Assembly (NCBI RefSeq): GCF_002869745.1
Contig: NZ_PNOS01000001.1
Location: forward strand, 248,001 to 312,000
Direction: 5' to 3'
Source: Oceaniglobus roseus
Lineage (GTDB): Bacteria; Pseudomonadota; Alphaproteobacteria; Rhodobacterales; Rhodobacteraceae
Length of the DNA: 64,000 bases
The notes under the pieces were generated by a model. The model saw only the letters and a program-made list of their open reading frames with translations. It searched no databases and had not been told where the DNA came from. Both the position numbers and the translations under genes were made by a program. Shown here one piece after another: positions 27,241 through 35,952 of this stretch (within the stretch, counting starts at the first letter, position 1; every line of letters begins with the position of its first letter).

Positions 27241-27957
27241 GTGAGCCAGTTGCGCGTCCGCCCCCAGGTCTCGGTCGACGAGGTGCGCCGCCGCCTGATG
27301 GACCTCATCCGGGGCGGCGGGCTCAGCCCCGAGGGGCGGCTGCCGGCCGAGCGCGACCTGTCCGAGCGGCTGGGAGTGGGGCGGCGGTCGGTCCGGCTGG
27401 CGCTCGACCAGCTGGAAACCGAGGGGCTGGTCTGGCGCCGCCAGGGCAAGGGCACCTTCGCCGGGCTGCCCGCCGATCCCACGGGGGATCTCGCCGCGCG
27501 CATCGCGGGCGAGACGGACGCGCTCCAGGTGATGGAGGCGCGGCTTTGTATCGAGCCCGAGCTGGCCGCGCTCAGCGCGCAGAGGATGCTGCCCGCCGAG
27601 GTCGACCGCCTGCGCCACCTCGCCGAACGGCAGGTCGAGGCGGCCGATGCCCAGGCGACCGAGCTTTGGGACGGCGCGCTGCACCGGCTGATCGCCCAGT
27701 GCGCCCGGAACCGCCCGCTGCTGACCGCCTTCGCCCTGCTCGACCGGATCCGCGGCAATCCTGGCTGGGTGCAGATGCGCGCGCGGGCCCGCGATCCCGC
27801 CTCGCTCGTCGTCACCCATTCGGAACACATGGCCATCGTCGAGGCCATCGCCGCACGGCAACCGGACCTGGCCCGGATCGCCATGCGCGACCACCTCGGC
27901 ACCCGGTTCAGCGCGCTCAGGAGCGGCCTTGGCGCCGAGCCGGGGGCGGACGCCTGA
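27241..27957 (+). CDS. GntR-family transcriptional regulator (FadR/FCD type)
   Basis: A 238-residue regulator. The N-terminal winged helix (about 1-70) has GLSPEGRLPAERDLSERLGVGRRSVRLALDQLETEGLVWRRQGKGTFAG, the usual GntR signature. The all-helical FCD ligand domain (about 85-225) contains EARLCIEPELAALSAQR and the metal-site style residues D, H, H (WDGALHRLI, SEHMAIVEAI, ARIAMRDHL). The start is a GTG four bases after the DUF1028 stop; upstream codons lack family similarity. It closes the peptide-uptake cluster and precedes the TRAP operon by 170 bases, so it could regulate either. The palindrome at 19011-19021 suits this regulator class. Confidence 0.9.
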   Translation: MSQLRVRPQVSVDEVRRRLMDLIRGGGLSPEGRLPAERDLSERLGVGRRSVRLALDQLETEGLVWRRQGKGTFAGLPADPTGDLAARIAGETDALQVMEARLCIEPELAALSAQRMLPAEVDRLRHLAERQVEAADAQATELWDGALHRLIAQCARNRPLLTAFALLDRIRGNPGWVQMRARARDPASLVVTHSEHMAIVEAIAARQPDLARIAMRDHLGTRFSALRSGLGAEPGADA

Positions 27958-28126
27958 CCGCGTGCGGGCAGAGCGAAAAAGGAGGGCAAATACAGACGTT
28001 CGCATTACCACAAACGGCTTGTCATTTGACGGGCGAAAGTTACCATGCCGGGTCTGGACCGCCTTCATTCCAATGGCATCGGCATTCAAAAGATGCGGCT
28101 GGCGGTCCACAACGGGAGGAGATTAG

Positions 28127-29257
28127 ATGACCACTACACCGAAGCTGAACCGCCGGTCGTTCCTGGCGAAGTCGGCCCTTGGCGGGGGTGCTGCCGCCGC
28201 CGGCGCGCTGGCCGCGCCCGCGGTCCTCGCGCAGTCGCCGAAGGTCCTGAAGATGCAGACCTCGTGGGGCGCCGCGAACATCTGGCAGGAGTTCGCCCAG
28301 GACTATGCCGACCGGGTCGAGCAGATGTCGAACGGCCGCCTGAAGATCGACGTGCTGCCCGCCGGTGCGGTCGTCTCGGCCTTCCAGGTGATGGACGCGG
28401 TGAACGACGGCGTGCTCGACGCCGCCCACTCGGTCTGCGCCTACTGGTACGGCAAGAGCAAGTCGGCCTCCCTGTTCGGCACCGGCCCCGTGTTCGGCGC
28501 CTCCTCGCAGGCGATGCTCGGCTGGTTCTACGAAGGCGGCGGCCAGGAGCTGTACCGCGAGCTGACGCAGGACCAGCTGGGGCTCGACGTGGTCGGCTTC
28601 CTCGGCTTCCCGATGTTCGCCCAGCCGTTCGGCTGGTTCAAGGAGCCGATCCAGGGCGTCGCCCAGATCGAGGGGCTGAAGTACCGCACCGTCGGCCTGG
28701 CCGCCGACCTCCTGCAGTCCATGGGCATGTCCGTCGCCCAGCTTCCGGGCGGCGAGATCGTGCCGGCCATGGAGCGTGGCGTGATCGACGCGTTCGAGTT
28801 CAACAACCCGTCCTCCGACAAGGACTTCGGCGCGCAGGACGTGGCCAAGAACTACTACCTGTCCTCCTACCACCAGGCGGCCGAACAGTTCGAGTTCCTG
28901 TTCAACCGCTTCACCTACGAGGATCTGGATCCCGACCTGCAGGCGATCCTCAAGTACGGGGTCGAGGCCGCGTCGACGGCGAACACCTCCAAGGCGATGA
29001 AGCGCTATTCGGCGGACCTGAAGTGGCTGCAGGAGGATGCGGGCGTCACCGTGTACCGCACCCCGAAGGACATCCTCGACGCGCAGATCAAGGCCTGGTC
29101 GACGATCATGCCGGACCTCGAGAGCGATCCGATGTTCAAGAAGATCACCGACAGCCAGCGCGCCTGGGCCGAGGACGTGGCCTTCTACGAACTGATGAAC
29201 GCACCCGACTACGGCCTTGCCTACGAGCACTTCTTCCCGGGCAAGCTGAAGCTCTGA
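28127..29257 (+). CDS. dctP: TRAP transporter substrate-binding protein (DctP family, TakP/FcbT1-like)
   Basis: A 376-residue periplasmic receptor. It has a twin-arginine signal, NRRSFLAKSALGGGAAAAGALAAPAVLA, implying export of the folded protein by Tat. The mature protein shows the DctP fold motifs, with the organic-acid-binding style segment LKYRTVGLAADLLQSMGMS and VIDAFEFNNPSSD. The sequence is closest in style to the alpha-keto acid / aromatic carboxylate branch rather than the C4-dicarboxylate branch. A strong GGAGGAG ribosome site precedes the start. The permease genes follow directly. The ligand is unknown, but an amide-bearing carboxylate would suit the amidase gene at the end of the operon. 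Confidence 0.9.
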   Translation: MTTTPKLNRRSFLAKSALGGGAAAAGALAAPAVLAQSPKVLKMQTSWGAANIWQEFAQDYADRVEQMSNGRLKIDVLPAGAVVSAFQVMDAVNDGVLDAAHSVCAYWYGKSKSASLFGTGPVFGASSQAMLGWFYEGGGQELYRELTQDQLGLDVVGFLGFPMFAQPFGWFKEPIQGVAQIEGLKYRTVGLAADLLQSMGMSVAQLPGGEIVPAMERGVIDAFEFNNPSSDKDFGAQDVAKNYYLSSYHQAAEQFEFLFNRFTYEDLDPDLQAILKYGVEAASTANTSKAMKRYSADLKWLQEDAGVTVYRTPKDILDAQIKAWSTIMPDLESDPMFKKITDSQRAWAEDVAFYELMNAPDYGLAYEHFFPGKLKL

Positions 29258-29330
29258 TCCGAAAGACAAGCCCGACAATGTCCCGCGCGCAGCCCGCGCG
29301 GGGCATCTGCCGTGCAGCGAAGGGGTTGCA

Positions 29331-29915
29331 ATGATTTCCTACATCCGGTTCGCCGACAACCTGTCGGCGTGGTTCGGCAAGGCCTTCGCCTGGCTGATCG
29401 TCCTGATGGCCGTCGGCACCGGCTATGAGGTGTTCGTGCGCTACGTGCTGAACAGCCCGACGGCTTGGTCGCTCGACGTCTCGTTCATCATGTACGGCAC
29501 GCTGTTCATGATGGGCGGCGCCTATACCCTGTCCAGGGGCGGCCATGTCCGGGGCGACTTCCTCTACCGCCTGTGGCAGCCGAGGACGCAGGCGAAGGTC
29601 GACCTCGTCCTCTACATCCTGTTCTTCTTTCCCGGCGTGCTGGCCCTGGTGCTGGCCGGCTGGAAATACGCCGCCCGCTCCTGGAGCTACACCGAGGTCT
29701 CGGTGAACAGCCCGGCGGGCATCCCGATCTACCAGTTCAAGACCGTCATCGTCGCCGCGGGCCTGCTGCTGCTGGTCCAGGGGGTCGCGCAGGTGATGCG
29801 CTGCATCCTCGCGATCCGCACCAACGAGTGGCTGGACGCCCACGAGGACGTGTTCGAAACCGAAGACCTGCTGATGCGCGAAGCCAACAAAGCCGAAAAG
29901 GGCCACAATCCATGA
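29331..29915 (+). CDS. dctQ: TRAP transporter small permease (DctQ)
   Basis: A 194-residue membrane protein with four predicted helices (about 17-38, 53-72, 94-116, 133-158) and the family segment GTGYEVFVRYVLNSPTAWSLDVSF. A charged C-terminal tail (NEWLDAHEDVFETEDLLMREANKAEKGH) extends into the cytoplasm. It forms the sodium-coupled importer with the large permease, whose ATG overlaps this stop (ATGA). The gap to the receptor gene is 73 bases and contains no clear terminator. Confidence 0.9.
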   Translation: MISYIRFADNLSAWFGKAFAWLIVLMAVGTGYEVFVRYVLNSPTAWSLDVSFIMYGTLFMMGGAYTLSRGGHVRGDFLYRLWQPRTQAKVDLVLYILFFFPGVLALVLAGWKYAARSWSYTEVSVNSPAGIPIYQFKTVIVAAGLLLLVQGVAQVMRCILAIRTNEWLDAHEDVFETEDLLMREANKAEKGHNP

Positions 29916-31330
29916 CCGATCCTCAGATCGCACTGATGATGCTGGGGCTGTTCATCGTCTTCGTGTTCCTCGGCTTCCCCATCGCCTTCACCCTGATGGC
30001 CATGGGAATCGGTTTCGGCTACTACGCCTATTTCGACGAACGCCGCATGTGGGCCGACTTCAACCGCCTCGACGACGTGGCGACATGGTGGGACCAGACC
30101 AGCACCTGGGTGTTCGGCTTCTTCAACAACCGGATCTTCGACCTGTTCGTGAACCAGACCTTCACGGTGATGAGCAACGAGGTGCTGACCGCCGTGCCGC
30201 TGTTCCTGTTCATGGGCTACATCGTGGAACGCGCGAACATCGTCGACCGGCTGTTCACCACCCTGAACATCGCCTCGAAGAACGTGCCCGGCTCCATGGG
30301 AGTCGCCGCGCTGATCACCTGCGCGCTGTTCGCCACCGCCACCGGCATCGTCGGCGCCGTGGTCACGCTGATGGGCCTCCTGGCGCTGCCCGCGATGATG
30401 AAGGCGCGCTACGATCCCTCCTTCGCCAGCGGCATCATCTGCGCGGGCGGAACGCTCGGCATCCTGATCCCGCCGTCGATCATGCTGATCGTCTACGCCG
30501 CCGCCTCCAACGTCTCGATCGTCCAGCTCTATGCCGCGGCGCTGTTCCCGGGGCTGACACTGGTGGGCCTCTACCTCGTCTACATCGTCGGCCGCTCGAT
30601 CCTGCAGCCCTCGGTCGCGCCGCGCCCGACGGACGAGGAGGTGCCGGACATGCCCGCGGGGAAGCTGACGCTGCTGATCGTCACGTCCTTCCTGCCGCTG
30701 GCCTTCCTGATCCTCGCCGTGCTCGGCTCGATCCTGTTCGGCCTCGCCACCCCGTCAGAGGCGGCGTCGATCGGCGCGCTCGGCGGCATCTTCCTGGCCT
30801 TCGTCTATCGCGCGATGACCTGGCAGCGGATGCGCGAGAGCGTGTACCTCACGGTGCGCACCACGGCGATGGTCTGCTGGCTGTTCGTCGGCTCCTACAC
30901 GTTCTCGGCCGTGTTCTCCTATCTCGGGGGCGAGCAGATCATCGGCCATTTCGTGCAGAGCCTGAACCTGTCGCCGGTGATGTTCCTGATCCTCGCCCAG
31001 CTGATCATCTTCCTGCTCGGCTGGCCGCTGGAATGGTCCGAGATCATCATCATCTTCGTGCCGATCTTCCTGCCGCTGCTCGATCACTTCGGGATCGACC
31101 CGCTGTTCTTCGGCATCCTCGTGGCGCTGAACCTCCAGACCAGCTTCCTGACCCCGCCGATGGCGATGTCGGCCTACTACCTCAAGGGGATCGCCCCGCC
31201 GGAAATCCGGCTGACCCAGATCTTCGCCGGGGTCATGCCGTTCCTGTTCTGCGTGATCGTGTCGATGGTGCTGATGTACGTCTTCCCGAGCATCGTCTAC
31301 TATCTCCCGGACCTGTTCTATGGCCGGTGA
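29912..31330 (+). CDS. dctM: TRAP transporter large permease (DctM)
   Basis: A 472-residue multi-pass membrane protein of the DctM family, with about 12 helices. It carries the substrate/ion pathway motifs GTLGILIPPSIMLIVYAAASNVS and TPPMAMSAYYLKG, and ATPSEAASIGALGG near the second repeat. A hydrophilic insert of about 50 residues between the first two helices (FDERRMWADFNRLDDVATWWDQ) marks the longer TakM/FcbT3-type branch. Start at the ATG overlapping dctQ. The last 11 bases overlap the amidase gene, tying the enzyme to the transporter. Confidence 0.92.
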   Translation: MTDPQIALMMLGLFIVFVFLGFPIAFTLMAMGIGFGYYAYFDERRMWADFNRLDDVATWWDQTSTWVFGFFNNRIFDLFVNQTFTVMSNEVLTAVPLFLFMGYIVERANIVDRLFTTLNIASKNVPGSMGVAALITCALFATATGIVGAVVTLMGLLALPAMMKARYDPSFASGIICAGGTLGILIPPSIMLIVYAAASNVSIVQLYAAALFPGLTLVGLYLVYIVGRSILQPSVAPRPTDEEVPDMPAGKLTLLIVTSFLPLAFLILAVLGSILFGLATPSEAASIGALGGIFLAFVYRAMTWQRMRESVYLTVRTTAMVCWLFVGSYTFSAVFSYLGGEQIIGHFVQSLNLSPVMFLILAQLIIFLLGWPLEWSEIIIIFVPIFLPLLDHFGIDPLFFGILVALNLQTSFLTPPMAMSAYYLKGIAPPEIRLTQIFAGVMPFLFCVIVSMVLMYVFPSIVYYLPDLFYGR

Positions 31331-32666
31331 ACCCGTGGCGACCGGCGCGGTGGAGCTGCGCGAGAGGCTTGCCGCCGGGACGCTCGACGCCCTGGCGCTG
31401 GCCGAGGCCTGCATCGCCCGGATCGAGGCGCGCGAGCCCGAGATCGGCGCCTGGGCCTGGTTCGACGCCGACTTCGTGCGAAGCCAGGCCCGTGCGCTCG
31501 ACGCGCAACGAAAGGCGGGGCGTCCGCTCGGGCGGCTCCACGGCCTGCCGGTCGCGGTGAAGGACATCATCGACACCCGCCGCATCCCGACCGAGAACGG
31601 CTGCCTCGTCGATGAAGGCCGCGTGCCCGCGCAGGACGCCTTCGTGGTCGAGCGCCTGAGGGCCGAGGGTGCGATCCTCATGGGCAAGACGGTGACGACC
31701 GAACTCGCCTTCGCCCATCCCGGCAAGACGCGCAATCCGCACAATCCGGGCCACACGCCCGGCGGCTCCTCCTCCGGCTCGGCGGCCGCGGTGGCCGACG
31801 GGATGGTGCCGCTGGCCATCGGCACGCAGACCGCGGGTTCGGTTATCCGGCCCGCGTCCTTCTGCGGCATCACGGGCTTCAAGCCGACCTTCGGGGCGAT
31901 TCCGCGGCGCGGCGTGCTGAACCAGTCGCCCTCGCTCGACACCGTCGGCGTCTTCGCGGCCGATCCGACGGGCGCCGCGCTTCTGGCCGAGGTGCTGTTC
32001 GGCCACGACGCCGCCGATCCCGCGACCCGGCCCGAGCCGACACCGCCGCTGCTGAAGGTCGCCGCCTCCGAACCGCCGCGGCCGCCGGTCTTCGCCTTCG
32101 TCCGCCCGCCGGGCTGGGACGTGGCCCACCCCGACCTGCACGACGGTTTCCGCGAGCTCTTCGACGCCCTCGGCGAACAGGTGTTCGCCGCCCCGCTGCC
32201 AAGCGCCTTCGACGCCGCCGCCGACCAGCGCCTGAGGGTGAACGAGGCCGAGATGGCCTACAATTTCTACCCCTACTGGCGGGACGGGAAGGACCGGCTG
32301 GGCGAGCCGACGGTGAAGGCGATCGAGTCCGGCAATGCCGTGCCCGCCCGCGACTACCTTTCGGCCAAGGATTACCCGAAGGTGCTGAACGCCGCGCTGG
32401 ACGAGATATTCCGCCGCTGCGACGCCATCCTCTGCCCCGCCGCCCCCGGCCCCGCGCCCGAGGGGCTGGGCAGCACCGGCAACGCGATCTTCAACGGTCT
32501 CTGGACCTACTGCGGCACGCCCTGCGTGACGGTCCCGCTGCTGACGTCACAGGACGGCCTGCCCATGGGCGTGCAGATCGTCGCCGCCCGCGGCAACGAC
32601 GCCCGGCTGCTGCGCTGCGCCAACTGGCTCGTCAACTGGGCCGACCGACAGTCCCAGGAAGGATAG
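31320..32666 (+). CDS. Amidase signature family hydrolase
   Basis: A 448-residue amidase using a Ser-cisSer-Lys triad. The catalytic lysine is in LPVAVKDIIDT, the cis-serine in GGSSSGSAAAVADG and the nucleophilic serine in TQTAGSVIRPASFCG. GITGFKPTFG is also conserved. There is no signal peptide, so it acts in the cytoplasm. The gene starts inside the end of dctM (11-base overlap), strong evidence that it hydrolyses what the TRAP system imports. Family members cleave carboxamides, aryl amides, allophanate or indole acetamide; the true substrate is open. Confidence 0.9.
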   Translation: MAGEPVATGAVELRERLAAGTLDALALAEACIARIEAREPEIGAWAWFDADFVRSQARALDAQRKAGRPLGRLHGLPVAVKDIIDTRRIPTENGCLVDEGRVPAQDAFVVERLRAEGAILMGKTVTTELAFAHPGKTRNPHNPGHTPGGSSSGSAAAVADGMVPLAIGTQTAGSVIRPASFCGITGFKPTFGAIPRRGVLNQSPSLDTVGVFAADPTGAALLAEVLFGHDAADPATRPEPTPPLLKVAASEPPRPPVFAFVRPPGWDVAHPDLHDGFRELFDALGEQVFAAPLPSAFDAAADQRLRVNEAEMAYNFYPYWRDGKDRLGEPTVKAIESGNAVPARDYLSAKDYPKVLNAALDEIFRRCDAILCPAAPGPAPEGLGSTGNAIFNGLWTYCGTPCVTVPLLTSQDGLPMGVQIVAARGNDARLLRCANWLVNWADRQSQEG

Positions 32667-32669
32667 GAC

Positions 32670-32831
32670 ATGAACCGCCTGCTCGCGCTCTTCGCCTTCG
32701 TCATCATCGCGATCTTCCTCGGCATCCTCGCCTTCAAGGTGCCCAGTCCCGACCTCGTCGCCGTGATCCTGCTGACGCTCGGCCTCGTCGCCTACGATTT
32801 CGCGACCTCCAGCGGCAACAACCGCGACTGA
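32670..32831 (+). CDS. Small two-helix membrane protein, 53 residues
   Basis: A short reading frame starting three bases after the amidase stop, with GGATAGG before the ATG. It encodes a first hydrophobic helix (about 4-22, LLALFAFVIIAIFLGILAF), a short turn KVPSPD, a second helix (about 29-43) and a polar tail SSGNNRD. Third positions are strongly G/C-biased, supporting real coding. I do not recognise a family. By position it may be the last gene of the TRAP-amidase operon. Confidence 0.6.
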   Translation: MNRLLALFAFVIIAIFLGILAFKVPSPDLVAVILLTLGLVAYDFATSSGNNRD

Positions 32832-32935
32832 TCCGCACCAGATCGGACAGATTTTCCGGCCGGCTCACAAACCGTTTCGTCCGCCCGTCCACCGCGCGTA
32901 GATTCGCCGGAAAAAGACGAGAGGCGGAGGCGGCG

Positions 32936-34903
32936 ATGCGGTGGATATTCCGGGCGGTCCTGGGGCTGTTCGTGCTGGTGCTGGTGGCGGGGGTCGGCCT
33001 GCTGCTGCTGCCGGCCGAGCGGATCGCGAAGATCGCCACCGAACGGTTCGAGGCGGCGACGGGCCGCGCCATGGTACTGGAAGGCGACGTGCGCCCGACG
33101 CTCTGGCCCGTGCTCGGCGTGCAGACCGGCCGGGTCGAGATCGCCAACGCCCCCTGGTCCGCCGAGGGACCGATGCTGAAGGCCGCGGCGCTGTCGGTCG
33201 GGGTCGACGCGCTGTCGCTCGTCCGCGGCAACATCCGGATCACCCAGATCACCGCCGACGAGGCCCATGTGCTGCTGGAAACCGACAAGGACGGCACCGG
33301 CAACTGGGTCTTCGCCACGGCCCCCGAGGGGACCGAGGCCCCCGGCGATGCCGCCGAAGGCTCAGGGAGCGGCCTGCCGGCCCTGACGCTCGACAAGGCG
33401 ACGCTGCGGGGCGGCAGCCTGCGCTTCATCGACCATCGCACCGGCGCGGATCACCGCCTTGCCGAGCTGGACCTCGACCTTGCCATCCCCTCGATGACCG
33501 GCGAGACGGTGTTCGACCTGAAGGCCGTCAGCCGCGGTCAGCCGCTCCGCCTCAGCGGCCGGATCCAGGGCCTCGCCGGCTTCCTGCAGAACGGCGCCGT
33601 GCCCGTCGTCGCCAACCTCGCCCTCGGCCCTGCCACCGCCGCCTTCGACGGGCGCGCCGGGCTGGTGCCGGTCGCCGCGGCCGGGCGCGTGACCGCGGAC
33701 CTCAAGGACCTGGCGGCGCCGATGGCGCTGCTCGGCCTGCCGAAGCCCGGCCTGCCGCGGGGCCTCGGGGCGGAGACGGTCGCGCTCTCGGGCGACGTGA
33801 CCTTCACCGACGCGACGCTGAACCTGCGCAACGCCGCGCTGACGCTGGACAACAACAGCCTGACGGCGGCCGCCGACCTGTCGCTGAAGGGCGAGAAGCC
33901 GGTGCTGAACGCGAAGTTCACCGCCGCCGCGCTGGACCTGTCGGGCGTGACCAACGCGACGCCCGCCGAAGGCAGCGGCGCGACCGCCACCGCAGCGGCA
34001 GGCGGCTGGCCCACCGACCCGATCGACGTCAGCGGCCTGCACGCGCTCGACGCGACCGTGGCGCTGGTGGCCGACAGCGTCCGGATTGGCACGACCCAGC
34101 TGGGCCGGACCGACCTGCTGACTACGCTCGAGAACGGCCGCGCCGTGACCCAGATCCTGGACCTGCGCGCCTATGACGGGCGGGTGGACGGCTCGGTCGT
34201 CGTCAACGCGCGGGGCGGGCTTTCCGCGCGGGCCGACCTCAGCGGCTCGGCCCTCGCCATCTCCTCGCTCATGGCGGAGCTGCTGGATTACGACCGGGTG
34301 ATCGCCAGCGGCGACCTTGCGATCAACCTTCTGGGTGTCGGCAACGACCTGAACGCGATCATGCATTCGCTGGAAGGCAGCGGCCGCTTCGCCACCTCGG
34401 CGGGCGAGTTGCGCGGGCTGGACCTGGCGGGGATGCTCCGGACGATGGACCTCAACTACATGGGCGAGGGGGCGAAGACGATCTTCGACAAGATCTCGGG
34501 CAGCTTCACCGTGCAGAAGGGCGTGCTGTCCACCGACGACCTGACGCTGCTTGCGCCCCTGCTCTCGGCGCGGGGGGCAGGAACCGTCGGGCTGGGGGAA
34601 CAGACGCTTGACCTCAGGATCGCCGCGCGGCTGCTGGGCGACCAGGGGATCGAGGTGCCGGTGCTGGTCTCGGGGCCCTGGGCGGCGCCGAAGGTGCGGC
34701 TGGACCTCGAAGGCATCGCGAAGCAGCAGCTGAAGGAGCAGGGTCCGGCGCTGGAGAAGGCGGCCAAGGCCAGGGCGAAGGAGAAGATCGCCAGCGAACT
34801 GGGCGTCGAGATCGGCGAGAACGAGCGGATCGAAGACGCGCTGCGCGGCGCGGTCGAAGAGAAGGCGAAGAAGGGGCTGCTGAAGCTGCTCGGCGGGAAC
34901 TGA
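32936..34903 (+). CDS. AsmA family protein
   Basis: A 655-residue envelope protein with an N-terminal membrane anchor (about 5-25, FRAVLGLFVLVLVAGVGLLLL) and a long periplasmic beta-rich region. AsmA_N features include AATGRAMVLEGDVRPTLWPVLGVQTGRVEIANAPW, and the AsmA_2-type C-terminal part includes LRGLDLAGMLRTM and GAGTVGLGEQTLDLRIAARLL. The AsmA superfamily forms groove-like bridges for lipid transfer to the outer membrane. The C terminus is a Lys/Glu/Ala-rich helix (AKARAKEKIASELG...). GGCGGAGG lies before the start. It is convergent with the dehydrogenase gene, with only nine bases between stops. Confidence 0.9.
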   Translation: MRWIFRAVLGLFVLVLVAGVGLLLLPAERIAKIATERFEAATGRAMVLEGDVRPTLWPVLGVQTGRVEIANAPWSAEGPMLKAAALSVGVDALSLVRGNIRITQITADEAHVLLETDKDGTGNWVFATAPEGTEAPGDAAEGSGSGLPALTLDKATLRGGSLRFIDHRTGADHRLAELDLDLAIPSMTGETVFDLKAVSRGQPLRLSGRIQGLAGFLQNGAVPVVANLALGPATAAFDGRAGLVPVAAAGRVTADLKDLAAPMALLGLPKPGLPRGLGAETVALSGDVTFTDATLNLRNAALTLDNNSLTAAADLSLKGEKPVLNAKFTAAALDLSGVTNATPAEGSGATATAAAGGWPTDPIDVSGLHALDATVALVADSVRIGTTQLGRTDLLTTLENGRAVTQILDLRAYDGRVDGSVVVNARGGLSARADLSGSALAISSLMAELLDYDRVIASGDLAINLLGVGNDLNAIMHSLEGSGRFATSAGELRGLDLAGMLRTMDLNYMGEGAKTIFDKISGSFTVQKGVLSTDDLTLLAPLLSARGAGTVGLGEQTLDLRIAARLLGDQGIEVPVLVSGPWAAPKVRLDLEGIAKQQLKEQGPALEKAAKARAKEKIASELGVEIGENERIEDALRGAVEEKAKKGLLKLLGGN

Positions 34904-34912
34904 CGCCGCGCC

Positions 34913-35788
34913 TCAGCGCGTCGGAACCGGCGTCTCGCCGCGGTAGTCGTAGAAGCCGCGGTCGGTCTTGCGGCCCAGCCACCCGGCCTCGACATATTTC
35001 GTCAACAGCGGGCAGGGGCGGTACTTGGTGTCGGCCAGCCCGTCGTGCAGCACGTTCATGATGGCGAGGCAGGTGTCGAGCCCGATGAAATCCGCCAGCT
35101 CCAGCGGCCCCATCGGATGGTTCGTGCCAAGCTTCATCGCCATGTCGATGGACGAGACGTTCCCAACCCCCTCGTAGAGCGTGTAGACCGCCTCGTTGAT
35201 CATCGGCATCAGGATGCGGTTGACGATGAAGGCCGGGAAATCCTCGGCCGTGGCGGCGGTCTTGCCCAGCCGGTCGACCACGGCGAGGCAGGCGTCGAAC
35301 GTCTCCTTGTCGGTCGCGATGCCGCGGATCAGCTCGACCAGCTGCATCACCGGCACCGGGTTCATGAAGTGGAAGCCCATGAACTTCTCGGGCCGGTCGG
35401 TGCGCGAGGCGAGCCGGGTGATCGAGATCGACGAGGTGTTCGAGGTCAGGATCGTCGTCGGCTTCAGGTGTGGCACCAGGTCCTCGAAGATCGCGGTCTT
35501 GACCGTCTCCCGCTCGGTCGCCGCCTCGATCACCAGGTCGGTCTGCCCCAGCTCGGCCAGCTTCAGCGTGGACGAGATGCGGCCCATGGCGCGGTCCTTG
35601 TCGGCCTCGCTGATCTTGCCGCGGCCCACCTGCCGGGTCAGGTTGCCGTCGATGATCGAACGGGCGCGGTCCAGGCTGTCCTGGCTGATGTCGGTCATCA
35701 GGACGTCGTACCCGGCCAGCGCGAAGACATGGGCGATGCCGTTGCCCATCTGCCCCGCACCCACGATGCCGACCCGCTGGATGTCCAT
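34913..35788 (-). CDS. hbd: 3-hydroxyacyl-CoA (3-hydroxybutyryl-CoA) dehydrogenase
   Basis: A 291-residue NAD(P)-dependent enzyme oxidising 3-hydroxyacyl-CoA or reducing acetoacetyl-CoA. The Rossmann motif GIVGAGQMGNGIAHVFALAGYDV starts at about residue 7, with VIEAATE, SNTSSIS (catalytic Ser), GFHFMNPVPVMQLVE (His-Glu dyad) and the C-terminal helical domain DFPAFIVNRILMPMINEA...GPLELADFIGLD. Length and motifs match stand-alone Hbd/PaaH-type enzymes. AAGGAAGGGG precedes the start. In Rhodobacterales this gene commonly neighbours etfAB, which is encoded about 1.6 kb away on the same strand. Confidence 0.93.
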   Translation of the reverse strand: MDIQRVGIVGAGQMGNGIAHVFALAGYDVLMTDISQDSLDRARSIIDGNLTRQVGRGKISEADKDRAMGRISSTLKLAELGQTDLVIEAATERETVKTAIFEDLVPHLKPTTILTSNTSSISITRLASRTDRPEKFMGFHFMNPVPVMQLVELIRGIATDKETFDACLAVVDRLGKTAATAEDFPAFIVNRILMPMINEAVYTLYEGVGNVSSIDMAMKLGTNHPMGPLELADFIGLDTCLAIMNVLHDGLADTKYRPCPLLTKYVEAGWLGRKTDRGFYDYRGETPVPTR

Positions 35789-35952
35789 GCCGCTGTCCCC
35801 TTCCTTGCGTTCCGCCAGACCTTATGCAGCGCCGCGGCGCGGGCGCAAGGCGCAATTCCCGCGGGCAAAACCGCGAAAATTCGCACGTTAGCGGAATGCA
35901 CACCACCGCCTGTCACTCTCCCGCGCGGGTGAGACGAAATTTCGGGTGAGTC

